NCBI RefSeq assembly: GCF_004402495.1
Contig: NZ_SOFH01000025.1
Location: 362 to 42,762 of the forward strand
Length of the DNA stretch: 42,401 bases
Direction: 5' to 3'
From: Cryobacterium sp. HLT2-28
Lineage (GTDB): Bacteria; Actinomycetota; Actinomycetes; Actinomycetales; Microbacteriaceae
Positions within the stretch are counted from its first letter, which is position 1, and each line of letters opens with the position of its first letter. Shown here piece by piece: positions 7,371 through 15,705 of the stretch. The notes below the pieces were generated by a model. That model did no database searches and had not been told where the DNA came from. It was given only the letters and a program-made list of their open reading frames with translations. The position numbers were made by a program, and so were the translations under genes.

Positions 7371-7379
7371 TTGATTGTA
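7362..7379. promoter_or_regulatory. Inverted repeat overlapping the arsR-like start, possible operator
   Basis: TACAA (7362-7366) and TTGTA (7375-7379) form an inverted repeat with an 8-base spacer, centred on the start codon of the ArsR-like gene. A minus-strand TACAAT (7379-7374) overlaps it and could be a -10 box, although it would lie only 3 bases from the ATG. AT-rich imperfect palindromes are usual ArsR operators; autoregulation is inferred. Confidence 0.35.
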
Positions 7380-7501
7380 CGATAGTAGACGACCACGGAT
7401 CCCGCAACAACGGGGAGGAATAAGTCCGGCGACCGAGACCACGTGTTGACAGCACGGCGGCGTCGGCCTGGATCGACCTGCCAGCGGCCGGATCTTCATC
7501 G

Positions 7502-7507
7502 TAGGCT
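7502..7507 (+). promoter_or_regulatory. Candidate -10 box (TAGGCT) for the AlkD-like gene
   Basis: TAGGCT lies 30 bases before the ATG at 7538. A TTGACA at 7446-7451 is too far away to be its -35. The match alone supports this site. Confidence 0.3.
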
Positions 7508-7537
7508 GAATCCCACGCGTAATGGCAGGAGGCTGGG

Positions 7538-8254
7538 ATGGCCCAGACGACGGCAACCGGAACGACGTTGACCGAGGTGTTGGCCGAATTGGCTGCTCTC
7601 GAGGACCCCAGATCCCGCGAGGTGAACGCCAGACATGGCGACGACCACGGCGTGAACCTCAGTAGGCTTCGCGTGCTCGCTAGACGGTTGAAGACCCAAC
7701 CGAAGCTTGCCGGCGAACTGTGGGCGACGGAGGACACCGCGGCGCGACTTCTCTCTCTGCTGGTCTGTCGTCCGGGAACGTTCGAGCGCGACGAACTGGA
7801 CGCCATGTTGCGGCAGGCGAGAACGCCCAAGGTGCAGGACTGGTTCGTGAACTACGTCGTGAAGAAGAACTCGCACGCCGACGAGCTTCGCCGGGTCTGG
7901 TTCGCCGACCCCGACCCGGTGGTCGCGAGTGCCGGCTGGGCGCTGACCTCCGAACGTATCGTGAAAGCAGCCGACGACCTCGATCTCTCCGGCCTGCTCG
8001 ACACCATCGAGGCTGAGCTGCGGGATGCCCCTGATCGCCTGCAATGGGCGATGAACCAGTGCCTGGCCCAGATCGGGATCGAGCACGCCGAGTACCGCGC
8101 TCGTGCCATCGACATCGGTGAGCGCCTCGAGGTGCTCAAGGACTACCCCACTCCCCCGGGTTGCACCTCACCGTTCGCGCCCATTTGGATCACCGAGATG
8201 GTCAGTCGACAGCAGGACAGACAAGCCACCCTGCGGGCGGTCAGGATTCGCTGA
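7538..8254 (+). CDS. DNA alkylation repair protein-like HEAT-repeat protein (AlkD family)
   Basis: Protein of 238 residues, preceded by GCAGGAGG. The length, alternating helices, N-terminal phrase ALEDPRSREVNARHGDDHGVNLSRLR, and the block RTPKVQDWFVNYVVKKN match the DNA_alkylation/AlkD-type HEAT-repeat proteins. Characterised AlkD enzymes remove N3- and N7-alkylated purines without base flipping. I cannot confirm every catalytic residue (Trp/Asp/Arg set); a WFAD segment and several Asp and Arg residues are present. This divergent branch, common in environmental bacteria, may have another role. It is divergent from the arsR-like gene and convergent with the YjdM-type gene. Confidence 0.72.
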   Translation: MAQTTATGTTLTEVLAELAALEDPRSREVNARHGDDHGVNLSRLRVLARRLKTQPKLAGELWATEDTAARLLSLLVCRPGTFERDELDAMLRQARTPKVQDWFVNYVVKKNSHADELRRVWFADPDPVVASAGWALTSERIVKAADDLDLSGLLDTIEAELRDAPDRLQWAMNQCLAQIGIEHAEYRARAIDIGERLEVLKDYPTPPGCTSPFAPIWITEMVSRQQDRQATLRAVRIR

Positions 8255-8268
8255 AGCAGCCTGGCCGG

Positions 8269-8622
8269 TCAGACCTTCTTCACCAGGCTGGACTTGAGCT
8301 GCATCGGGCCGACGCCATCCACCTTGCAGTCGATGTCGTGGTCGCCGACGCCGTCGACCAGGCGGATGCCGCGAACCTTGGTGCCGACCTTGATCACGCT
8401 GGAGCTGCCCTTGACCTTGAGGTCCTTGATCACCGTGACGGTGTCGCCGTCGGCCAGGACGGTGCCGAACGCATCCGTGATCACGGCCTCTCCGGCCGGT
8501 TCGGCCTCGTCGCCGGGCTCGGCGGCCCATTCGTGCGCGCAGAGAGGGCAGACCAGCAGGGCACCCATCTCATAGCTGAGTTCGCTCGAGCATTCAGGGC
8601 ACGGGGGCAGGGTCTCATTCAC
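8269..8622 (-). CDS. YjdM/PhnA-type zinc-ribbon protein
   Basis: Protein of 117 residues. An N-terminal zinc ribbon is formed by CPEC (about residue 8) and CPLC (about residue 26). The C-terminal PhnA domain carries [43 protein letters not shown], highly characteristic of the family, and ends SLVKKV. In E. coli this protein was once linked to phosphonate metabolism, but its biochemical function is not established. Stop codons of this gene and the plus-strand AlkD-like gene face each other 14 bases apart. Confidence 0.93.
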   Translation of the reverse strand: MNETLPPCPECSSELSYEMGALLVCPLCAHEWAAEPGDEAEPAGEAVITDAFGTVLADGDTVTVIKDLKVKGSSSVIKVGTKVRGIRLVDGVGDHDIDCKVDGVGPMQLKSSLVKKV

Positions 8623-8656
8623 CTCCCCAGAGTAGTCGAGGGGTGCGGCGACCCGC

Positions 8657-9061
8657 TCAGGCCGTCAGGTCGCAGACGCCGTCGTCGTGCGCCACGAACA
8701 TTCCCGTGATCGGGACGACCGTGCCGAATGCTGCGGCGAGTTCACCGGCCCAGGCCTGATCGGGAGCGGTCAGGGCCGCTGAACCGGGCCGTTCCAGGGT
8801 CAGGATGACGCTGCCGCCGGGGGCGAGTTCGCCGAGCAGGGCGTTCAGCCCGGCCGCCAGCACGGTCGCGCTGCCGGGCTCCGGGCGCAGCGGGATGCCG
8901 TCCACCGGGATCAGCAGGGGCAGCTGGCGGCCGTGACGGTCGAGCAGCATGAACCAGAGCTGGGGCCGGATCGCGTGCCCGACCAGGTCGCGCACGCGTT
9001 CCCTGGCCTCGTCGCTGGTCGTCACGGGGGCGGAGTCTTCGATGCGGAGGGAGAGTGTCAT
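8657..9061 (-). CDS. Small conserved-looking hypothetical protein
   Basis: Protein of 134 residues with no signal peptide or membrane segment. It starts [23 protein letters not shown] and contains [23 protein letters not shown], then an amphipathic helix before VILTLERPG. The pattern suggests an alpha/beta cytoplasmic protein. It resembles small hypothetical proteins seen in other actinobacteria, but I do not recognise a named family. It is 34 bases upstream of the zinc-ribbon gene on the same strand and may be cotranscribed with it. Confidence 0.65.
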   Translation of the reverse strand: MTLSLRIEDSAPVTTSDEARERVRDLVGHAIRPQLWFMLLDRHGRQLPLLIPVDGIPLRPEPGSATVLAAGLNALLGELAPGGSVILTLERPGSAALTAPDQAWAGELAAAFGTVVPITGMFVAHDDGVCDLTA

Positions 9062-9147
9062 GCCGATCAGGATGCCCCCGGCGTGCGCCGGCGGTGCGGC
9101 TGTGCACAGGGTCGGCCCCGCCGCGGGTCCTGTGGAGGAGGACCGGG

Positions 9148-9212
9148 CGAACCGGTCAGGCGGACGAGTCAGGCAAGCGAGTCGGGCCGGCGAGTCAGGC
9201 GAAGGAGTCCAT
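9148..9212. repeat. Five degenerate 13-base tandem repeats
   Basis: Units start at 9148, 9161, 9174, 9187 and 9200, with a consensus close to CNNNCGAGTCAGG. The array overlaps the last codons and stop (9195-9197) of the DUF779 gene. It shares the TCAGG core of the heptamer repeat at 6947. Confidence 0.75.
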
Positions 9213-9617
9213 CAGGCGTGACCGGATCAGGAACCGCACCCCGCGCGGCGCCTCGACCGAGAACCCGCTCCCCCGACCGGGGACGACGTCGACGGTGAGG
9301 AAGGTGTGGCTCCAGTATTCGAACTGCTCGGCGGAGATCCAGAATTCGATCGACCGGGGTTCGGCCCCGGCCGGGGCGATGTCGAGGCGGCCGAGGAGCA
9401 CGTCGCGGTCGGAGGTGATGAACTCCCCGGCCGGGAAGCACATCGGCGAGCTGCCGTCGCAGCAGCCGCCGGACTGGTGGAACATCAGGGGCCCGAATTC
9501 GTCCCACAGCTCCCTCAGGGTGGAGACGGCCGTGCCGCTGAGTTCGACCCGGGGCAGGTGCTCCCCCGGCACCGTGATGGTGCCGACGACGGTGGCCGTG
9601 GATGCGGGTTCGGACAT
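9195..9617 (-). CDS. DUF779 protein associated with aldehyde dehydrogenase
   Basis: Protein of 140 residues from the ATG at 9615-9617, which follows GGAGGAGAA. The central signature PLMFHQSGGCCDGSSPMCFPAGEF, with three cysteines that look metal- or redox-active, is diagnostic of DUF779. A second conserved patch is EFWISAEQFEYWSHTFLTVDVVPGRGSGFSVE. DUF779 genes are very often next to NAD-dependent acetaldehyde/aldehyde dehydrogenases, as here 97 bases downstream of one. No biochemical role is established; an accessory or detoxification role is inferred. The 3' end lies in the 13-base repeat array. Confidence 0.93.
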   Translation of the reverse strand: MSEPASTATVVGTITVPGEHLPRVELSGTAVSTLRELWDEFGPLMFHQSGGCCDGSSPMCFPAGEFITSDRDVLLGRLDIAPAGAEPRSIEFWISAEQFEYWSHTFLTVDVVPGRGSGFSVEAPRGVRFLIRSRLMDSFA

Positions 9618-9714
9618 GGTCTGGTTCTCCTCCGTGTGACGCGTGGCTGGGTTCGAACCGGGAGAGGGCATCCGCTGATTCGGCGGCGGCCGCTCCCCCG
9701 GCGATCCGCCCTGG

Positions 9715-11238
9715 TTAGAAGAAGCCGAGCGGCTTCTCGGAGTAGGACACGAGCAGGTTCTTGGTCTGCTGGTAGTGCCCGAGCGCGAGCTTGTTGTTCT
9801 CCCGGCCGATCCCGGAGCTCTTGTACCCGCCGAACGCGGCACCGGCCGGGTAGTGGTGGTAGTTGTTGATCCAGACGCGGCCGGCGTGGATGTCCCGTCC
9901 GGCCCGGTAGGCCACGTTGCCGTTGCGCGACCAGACGCCGGCGCCGAGCCCGTAAAGGTTGTCGTTGGCGATCGAGATGGCATCCTCGTAGTCGCTGAAG
10001 CTCGTCACGGCGAGCACCGGGCCGAAGATCTCCTCCTGGAAGATGCGCATCTTGTTGTTGCCTTCGAAGATGGTCGGCTGCACGTAGTAGCCGCCGCTGA
10101 GGTCGCCGCCGAGGTCGACCCGCTCGCCGCCGAGGGCCAGCCGGGCGCCCTCCTGCTTGCCGATGTCGATATAGGAGAGGATCTTCTCGAGCTGGTCATT
10201 GCTGGCCTGCGCGCCGACCTGGGTGGCGGTGTCGAGCGGGTTGCCCTGGATCGCCTTGCGGGTGCGCTCAACGGCGGTCGCGAGGAAGCTCTCGTAGATC
10301 GGCTTCTGCAGCAGGGCCCGGCTCGGTGCGGTGCACACCTCGCCCTGGTTGAAGGCGAAGAGCACGAAGCCCTCCTGCGCCTTGTCGTAGAAGCTGTCCT
10401 GCTCCTGGGCGACGTCGCTGAAGAAGATGTTGGCGCTCTTGCCGCCGAGCTCGACGGTGGCGGGGATGATGTTGGCGCTGGCGTACTGGAGGATCAGGCG
10501 GCCGGTGGTGGTCTCCCCGGTGAACGCGATCTTGCGGATGCGCGGCGACGAGGCGAGCGGCTTACCGGCCTCCAGGCCGAATCCGTTGACGATGTTGAGA
10601 ACGCCGGGCGGCAGGATGTCACCGATCAGCTCGATCAGCACCATGATCGACACCGGCGTCTGCTCGGCGGGCTTCATCACGATCGCGTTGCCCGCGGCGA
10701 GGGCCGGGGCGAGCTTCCAGACGGCCATCAGAATGGGGAAGTTCCAGGGGATGATCTGGCCGACAACGCCGAGCGGTTCGTGGAACTGGTAGGAGACGGT
10801 GTCGTTGTCGAGCTCGGCGTGGTCGCCGTCCTGGGACCGGATCGCGGCGGCGAAGTAGCGGAAGTGGTCGCTCGCGAGCGGCAGGTCGGCGTTGAGCGGC
10901 TCCCGGATCGGCTTGCCGTTGTCCCAGGTCTCGGCGACGGCGAGCAGTTCGAGGTTGGCGTCGATGACGTCGGCGATCCTGTTGAGCACCGCCGCGCGCT
11001 CGGTGGCGGTGGTCTTGCCCCAGGCGGGTGCGGCCCGGTGCGCGGCGTCGAGGGCCAGTTCGATGTCTTCGGCCGTTCCGCGGGCAACCTCGGCGAACGG
11101 TTTCCCGTCGACCGGGGAGATGTCCTCGAAGTACTGGCCCTTCACGGGCTTGACCCAGCCGCCGTTGATCCAGTTCTCATACCGGGGCTTGAAGGTGACT
11201 AGCGAGCCGGGGGTTCCGGGCTGGGAATAGACGGTCAT
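9715..11238 (-). CDS. NAD-dependent aldehyde dehydrogenase (ExaC/AldA-like)
   Basis: Protein of 507 residues, full length. Conserved ALDH features: [21 protein letters not shown], the FTGETTTGR nucleotide-binding turn, catalytic base Glu263 in [12 protein letters not shown], and nucleophile Cys302 in [12 protein letters not shown]. The C-terminal EIFGPVLAV and the [28 protein letters not shown] block resemble acetaldehyde-type ALDHs of ethanol or butanediol catabolism (ExaC/AcoD group). The flanking GAF regulator and DUF779 gene support that use. GAGGAGAGAAC precedes the ATG. A palindrome sits between the ribosome site and the regulator gene. Confidence 0.95.
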   Translation of the reverse strand: MTVYSQPGTPGSLVTFKPRYENWINGGWVKPVKGQYFEDISPVDGKPFAEVARGTAEDIELALDAAHRAAPAWGKTTATERAAVLNRIADVIDANLELLAVAETWDNGKPIREPLNADLPLASDHFRYFAAAIRSQDGDHAELDNDTVSYQFHEPLGVVGQIIPWNFPILMAVWKLAPALAAGNAIVMKPAEQTPVSIMVLIELIGDILPPGVLNIVNGFGLEAGKPLASSPRIRKIAFTGETTTGRLILQYASANIIPATVELGGKSANIFFSDVAQEQDSFYDKAQEGFVLFAFNQGEVCTAPSRALLQKPIYESFLATAVERTRKAIQGNPLDTATQVGAQASNDQLEKILSYIDIGKQEGARLALGGERVDLGGDLSGGYYVQPTIFEGNNKMRIFQEEIFGPVLAVTSFSDYEDAISIANDNLYGLGAGVWSRNGNVAYRAGRDIHAGRVWINNYHHYPAGAAFGGYKSSGIGRENNKLALGHYQQTKNLLVSYSEKPLGFF

Positions 11239-11296
11239 GTTCTCTCCTCGTCGACGACATTGTCGGTGGGTGCCGCGTGCTGCGGACCTGGCGTCG

Positions 11297-11302
11297 AGCC
11301 TA
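11297..11302 (-). promoter_or_regulatory. Candidate -10 box (TAGGCT) for aldehyde dehydrogenase-DUF779
   Basis: Minus-strand TAGGCT lies 58 bases before the ALDH start. The predicted leader contains an 11-base palindrome CGACATTGTCG (11255-11265), a possible operator. No convincing -35 is visible. Confidence 0.3.
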
Positions 11303-11319
11303 GGAAAGGGAAGGTTGCT

Positions 11320-12711
11320 TCACCGTTGCGGCAGGTTGCGGGCATCCTCCGCGGCGCCCGCGAGGTCGAGGTCCGCCTCGATCCGCTTCAGCCTGGCCAC
11401 GACGGATGCCCGCTTGGGCGAGCGTGCGGGCAGCAGTTCGAGGCACGCGCGCCACACCTCGCTGTCGTAGGTGGCCTCGTCGGTGCGCGCATACTCGAGC
11501 AGCAACTCGGCCGAGGCGTCGCTGAGCATGGCCTCCCGCAGCCGTGCGCTGACCTCGGCACGGATCTCCTGGACGCCGGGCGCCGTCGAACTCGGCAGCA
11601 CCGGCCCCCGGTACGCCCCGAGCGCCACCCGGTGCGCCCCTCGTTCGAGCAGGGCGAGCACGCGGAGGGCGTCGAGGTCGATGGCCGACTCCAGGCGGTA
11701 GGGCCGAGAGGCGATACCGATCCGCGGGGTCGCCTGTTCGAGCACCCGGCGCAACCGCACCATCTCGGCGCGGAGGTTGTCGACGGAGTTCGACTGGTCG
11801 GTAAGCAGCAGCGAGAGACGGTCGGCGGACAGGCCGTCGCGGTGCCAGGCGAGCAGGGTGAGGATCTCGGCGTGCCGCGGGCTGATCACGGCGGAGGTCG
11901 TCCCGTTTTCGAGCCGTCCGTGATCGCGGCCGAGCACGTCCAGGCGCGCGGGCAGCGTGCGGAGCGGCACCGTCGGCGGCGTGGGCGCCGGTGCGGACAC
12001 GGCGGCGGCGTGGGGCCTGGTCATCCGGGGCAGGCCCGCTGGGCGGGTGAGCCGCTGGATCCGCAGCTCGGCCTCCATCGCGGCCACGGCGGCCTCCACC
12101 AGCGGGAGGGTCTGCGGTGCCACCGCCTCCGCGCCGCCGGTGATGTCGATGACGCCGAGGATCGCTCCCGTGTCCGGGTCGTGGATCGGGACCGCGGTGC
12201 AGCTCCACGGATGCGCGAGCTGGCTGAAGTGCTCGCCGCGCTGGATCTGGATGCCGTGGTCCAGGGCCAGCGCCGTGCCGGGCGCGCTGGTGCCCACCCG
12301 GCGCTCCGACCAGTCGGACCCCTCCACGAACAGCATTCCCTCGGCCTTCCGCCGAACGACGCGGTCGCCGTCGATCCAGAGCAGGCGGCCGAGTTCGTCG
12401 CCGATGGCCACGATCAGGCCGGAGGCGAAGGCGTGCCGGATCAGCAGGTTGTGCACCACGGGCAGAACGGCGGCGAGCGGATGCCGGTCGCGCAGCTCCC
12501 GGAGCTCCTCGGCGCTGAGCTCGCGCTCCGGCGCCGGCTTCGACGGGTCGAGGCGGAGGGTGAGCGACCGGTCCCAGGATTCCTGCACCAGCCGGCGCAC
12601 TCCGGAGCGCACGATCCGGTCGGTGAGCGCGGCCTCGTGTGCCTGTTCCAGCTTCATGAACAGCTCGGGGCCGAGCTCGCCGGTCGGGTCAACGGTCCAC
12701 GGACTCGTCAC
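11320..12711 (-). CDS. GAF-domain transcriptional regulator upstream of the aldehyde dehydrogenase
   Basis: Protein of 463 residues; GTG start follows GGAGG. The N-terminal part contains VRRLVQESWDRSLTLRLDPS, typical of AcoR-type activators. A GAF domain (about 75-215) contains GLIVAIGDELGRLLWIDGD, RRVGTSAPGTALALDHGIQI and the HPWSCTAVPIHDPDTGAILGVIDITG block. After about residue 245 the sequence reads ISPRHAEILTLLAWHRDGLSADRLSLLL and SVDNLRAEMVRLRRVL, a winged-helix-like block, followed by a helical region. The sigma54-interaction AAA+ domain of AcoR is absent. It probably senses an aldehyde or alcohol and controls the ALDH-DUF779 genes 82 bases downstream. Confidence 0.85.
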   Translation of the reverse strand: MTSPWTVDPTGELGPELFMKLEQAHEAALTDRIVRSGVRRLVQESWDRSLTLRLDPSKPAPERELSAEELRELRDRHPLAAVLPVVHNLLIRHAFASGLIVAIGDELGRLLWIDGDRVVRRKAEGMLFVEGSDWSERRVGTSAPGTALALDHGIQIQRGEHFSQLAHPWSCTAVPIHDPDTGAILGVIDITGGAEAVAPQTLPLVEAAVAAMEAELRIQRLTRPAGLPRMTRPHAAAVSAPAPTPPTVPLRTLPARLDVLGRDHGRLENGTTSAVISPRHAEILTLLAWHRDGLSADRLSLLLTDQSNSVDNLRAEMVRLRRVLEQATPRIGIASRPYRLESAIDLDALRVLALLERGAHRVALGAYRGPVLPSSTAPGVQEIRAEVSARLREAMLSDASAELLLEYARTDEATYDSEVWRACLELLPARSPKRASVVARLKRIEADLDLAGAAEDARNLPQR

Positions 12712-12769
12712 GCGAACCTCCGATCGGCTGGGTCAGGGGCGACCGAGGTCCATCCGCCGGTCGTTTGTC

Positions 12770-12775
12770 ATTCTA
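12770..12775 (-). promoter_or_regulatory. Candidate -10 box (TAGAAT) for the GAF regulator
   Basis: Minus-strand TAGAAT lies 58 bases before the GTG start. TGCAAG about 18 bases upstream could serve as a weak -35. It lies in the 110-base gap after aroB. Confidence 0.4.
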
Positions 12776-12821
12776 GACACACGAGACCGGATGCTTGCAC
12801 AGCCTGCACAACAGCCGCCAG

Positions 12822-13943
12822 TCAGGAACCAATCTCCTGGTAGGCGGCGAACAGGAGCGAAGCGTCCGGTCCTTCGAGCACGGTCGGCTTGCCGATATCG
12901 TCGAGCACGATGAACCGCAGCATTCCGCTGCGGGTCTTCTTGTCCCGCTGCATGGTGGCCAGGAGGGTGTTCCAGCGGCCGACCGGGTAGCTCGTCGGCA
13001 GGGTCAGGGACTCGAGGATGCGGCGGTGCCGGTCGACGGCCTCGTCCGAGAGCCGTCCGCTCAGCCGGGCCAGCTCGGCCGCGAACATCATCCCGACGGC
13101 GACGGCGGCGCCGTGGCGCCAGCCGTAGCGCTCCGCATGCTCGACGGCGTGGCCGAGCGTGTGCCCGTAGTTCAGGATCTCCCTGAGTCCGGCCTCCTTG
13201 AAGTCCTCGCCGACGACGCGCGCCTTCATCTCGATCGCGAGCTCGAGCACCCGCCGGAACTGGGGTGTGGTCGGGTCGGTCACCACGGCCACATCCGCTT
13301 CGACGATATCGAGGATCTCGGGAACCTGGATGAAGCCGGCCTTCACGATCTCGGCGAAACCGGCGAGGATCTCGTTGCGCGGGAGGTCGTCGAGCACGTC
13401 GAGGTCGCAGATCACCGCGGCCGGCGCGTAGAAGGTGCCGACCAGGTTCTTGCCTTCGGCGGTGTTGATGCCGTTCTTGCCGCCGACGGCGGCGTCGACC
13501 ATGCCGAGCACGCTGGTCGGGATCTGCACGAGGCGCACCCCGCGCAACCAGGTGGCGGCGACGAAGCCGGCCAGGTCGGTGACGGCGCCGCCGCCGAAGC
13601 CGATCACGGCATCCGTGCGGCTGAAATCGGCCTGACCCATCACCTGCCAGCAGAACGCGGCAACCTCGACCCGTTTCGCGGCCTCGGCGTCGGGCACCTC
13701 GGCGATCAGCACCTCGTAGCGGCCCAGCAGGCTCTCGCGGAGGGCCACTGCCCTCGCGCCGAGGGTGGAGGTGTGCACGATCAGCACCTTGGCGACCTTG
13801 TCGCCGAGCTGTTCGCTGATGTCGCCGACGAGGCCGCGGCCCACGATGACCGGGTACGGTTCGGTGCCGCCCACCCGGATCACGGTCGTCGCCGTGGTCT
13901 CGGCGGTCGGTACGGTGGATTTCGGCTCAGTTGTTGCGGTCAC
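12822..13943 (-). CDS. aroB: 3-dehydroquinate synthase
   Basis: Protein of 373 residues from the GTG at 13941-13943, which overlaps the aroK stop as GTGA and so suggests translational coupling. An ATG 18 bases further upstream (13961) is possible but lies wholly inside aroK. The NAD-binding region contains AFCWQVMGQADFSRTDAVIGFGGGAVTDLAGFVAATWLRG. Metal and substrate residues are in VGGKNGINTAEGKNLVGTFY and in EILNYGHTLGHAVEHAERYGWRHGAAVAVG. The enzyme converts DAHP to 3-dehydroquinate, the second shikimate step. It is the last gene of the aroC-K-B cluster; aroQ is absent from its usual downstream place. Confidence 0.96.
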   Translation of the reverse strand: MTATTEPKSTVPTAETTATTVIRVGGTEPYPVIVGRGLVGDISEQLGDKVAKVLIVHTSTLGARAVALRESLLGRYEVLIAEVPDAEAAKRVEVAAFCWQVMGQADFSRTDAVIGFGGGAVTDLAGFVAATWLRGVRLVQIPTSVLGMVDAAVGGKNGINTAEGKNLVGTFYAPAAVICDLDVLDDLPRNEILAGFAEIVKAGFIQVPEILDIVEADVAVVTDPTTPQFRRVLELAIEMKARVVGEDFKEAGLREILNYGHTLGHAVEHAERYGWRHGAAVAVGMMFAAELARLSGRLSDEAVDRHRRILESLTLPTSYPVGRWNTLLATMQRDKKTRSGMLRFIVLDDIGKPTVLEGPDASLLFAAYQEIGS

Positions 13944-14449
13944 GATCTCTTTCTTACCCATTTCACGACGTCTCTGGCGATGACGTCAAGCGGTCGATGT
14001 GAGGTGTCGAAGCGCACGTTCGCCAGCGCTTCGTAGAGGGGCCGGCGTTCGGCGTAGATGCGTTTCCAGTCGGCGAGGCCGTCCTTCAGCAGCGGTCGTT
14101 TCCCGCCGCCGATGCGGGCCCGGACGGCATTCGCGGAGACGCTCAGGTAGATCACGGTGCACCGGGCGAGGGCGGCCTGGCTGGCAGGGTCGAGCACGGC
14201 CCCCCCGCCCAGGGACACCACAGCGTCCTCGGCGACGGCGTCGGCGACGGCCTGGCGTTCGAGCGCGCGGAAACGCTCCTCGCCCTGCGTCTCGAAGATC
14301 TCCCGGATCGGACCGTGAGCGGCGACGATCCGGGTGTCGGTGTCGATGAACGGCAGGTCGAGGGCTTTCGCGACCCGGCGACCGACCTTCGACTTGCCGG
14401 AGGCCATCGGCCCGATCAGCACCAGGGGCAGCAACGGATGCTCCGTCAC
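13940..14449 (-). CDS. aroK: Shikimate kinase
   Basis: Protein of 169 residues from the GTG at 14447-14449, with GCGGAGAG upstream. Codons further upstream fall in the aroC coding region and are not conserved. Walker A is GPMASGKSKVG, the shikimate-binding Asp is in PFIDTDTRIV, and the VSLGGGAVLDPAS block is present, followed by the lid region GGGKRPLLKDG. The enzyme phosphorylates shikimate at the 3-OH using ATP. It is 43 bases downstream of aroC and overlaps aroB by 4 bases. Confidence 0.95.
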   Translation of the reverse strand: MTEHPLLPLVLIGPMASGKSKVGRRVAKALDLPFIDTDTRIVAAHGPIREIFETQGEERFRALERQAVADAVAEDAVVSLGGGAVLDPASQAALARCTVIYLSVSANAVRARIGGGKRPLLKDGLADWKRIYAERRPLYEALANVRFDTSHRPLDVIARDVVKWVRKRS

Positions 14450-14492
14450 GCTCTCCGCCCCGACCCTGACCGGGTCGTCGAGCGCCGACGGC

Positions 14493-15701
14493 TCACAGCG
14501 AGGCGTCGCTCGACGCGCCCGTTTTGAGGTTCGCGGGAATGTGCGCCAGGTAGGACTCCAGGTTGCGCCGGGTCTCCTCGAGGGCGTCGCCGCCGAACTT
14601 CTCGAGCACCGAGTTGGCGAGGACGAGGGCGACCATGGCCTCGGCGACCACTCCGGCGGCCGGCACGGCGCAGACATCCGAGCGCTGGTGGTGCGCCGGT
14701 GCCGCCTCGCTGGTGGCGACGTCGACGGTGCGGAGAGCGCGCGGGATCGTGGCGATCGGCTTCATGCCGGCCCGCACCCGCAGCACGGTTCCGGTGCTCA
14801 TGCCGCCTTCCGTGCCGCCGGCCTTGTCGCTGACGCGCTGGATGGCCCCGTCAGCCTGGACCAGTTCGTCGTGCGCGTCGGAGCCGCGGCGGGTCGTGGT
14901 GAGGAAGCCGTCGCCGACCTCGACCCCCTTGATCGCCTGGATCCCCATCAGCGCGGCCGCGAGCTGCGAGTCGAGGCGACGGTCCCAGTGCACGAACGAC
15001 CCGAGCCCGGGAGGAAGGTTGTAGGCGAGCACCTCGACGACACCGCCCAGGGTGTCGCCCTCCTTGTGCGCGAGGTCGACCTCGGCGACCATGAGGGCCG
15101 AGGTGGCGGCGTCGAAGCAGCGCAGCGGGTCGGCGTCGAGCAGGTCGACATCGGCCGCGGTCGGCAGCGGTGAGCCCTCCGGGACACGGACCGGACCGAT
15201 CGCGAGGGTGTGGCTGACCAGGGTGATGCCGAGTTCGGCGAGGAAGGACCGCGCGATCGCGCCGAGGGCGACCCGGGCCGCGGTCTCCCGGGCGCTGGCG
15301 CGCTCGAGCACCGGGCGGGCCTCGTCGAAGCCGTATTTCTGCATGCCGGCCAGGTCGGCGTGGCCGGGGCGGGGGCGGGTGAGCGGGGCGCCACGGCCGC
15401 GGGTGGTTGCCGAGGCGTCCACCGGTTCGGGGCTCATCACGTCGACCCATTTGGGCCATTCGGTGTTGCCGATCCGCAGGGCGACCGGCCCGCCGAGGGT
15501 GAAACCGTGCCGCACTCCCCCGGAGACGTTCAGTTCGTCCTGTTCGAAAGACATCCGGGCGCCTCGGCCGTAGCCGAGTTTGCGGCGCGCAAGATCGAGG
15601 CGGATCGCATCAAGAGAGACCGGGATTCCAGCGGGCAAACCCTCGACAATGGCGATGAGTTCGGGGCCGTGGGACTCTCCGGCGGTGAGCCAACGAAGCA
15701 T
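14493..15701 (-). CDS. aroC: Chorismate synthase
   Basis: Protein of 402 residues starting [25 protein letters not shown], the family signature. Further conserved blocks: [19 protein letters not shown], the [40 protein letters not shown] segment, and the FMN-binding [22 protein letters not shown]. The enzyme uses reduced FMN to convert EPSP to chorismate. It is 4 bases downstream of aroE and upstream of aroK, in the order usual for actinobacteria. Confidence 0.97.
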   Translation of the reverse strand: MLRWLTAGESHGPELIAIVEGLPAGIPVSLDAIRLDLARRKLGYGRGARMSFEQDELNVSGGVRHGFTLGGPVALRIGNTEWPKWVDVMSPEPVDASATTRGRGAPLTRPRPGHADLAGMQKYGFDEARPVLERASARETAARVALGAIARSFLAELGITLVSHTLAIGPVRVPEGSPLPTAADVDLLDADPLRCFDAATSALMVAEVDLAHKEGDTLGGVVEVLAYNLPPGLGSFVHWDRRLDSQLAAALMGIQAIKGVEVGDGFLTTTRRGSDAHDELVQADGAIQRVSDKAGGTEGGMSTGTVLRVRAGMKPIATIPRALRTVDVATSEAAPAHHQRSDVCAVPAAGVVAEAMVALVLANSVLEKFGGDALEETRRNLESYLAHIPANLKTGASSDASL

Positions 15702-15705
15702 GCGC

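Noticed and set aside
11320..12711. Regulator as a sigma54-dependent AcoR-type activator
   Set aside because: No Walker A, GAFTGA or other AAA+ motif is present; only the GAF part is similar.
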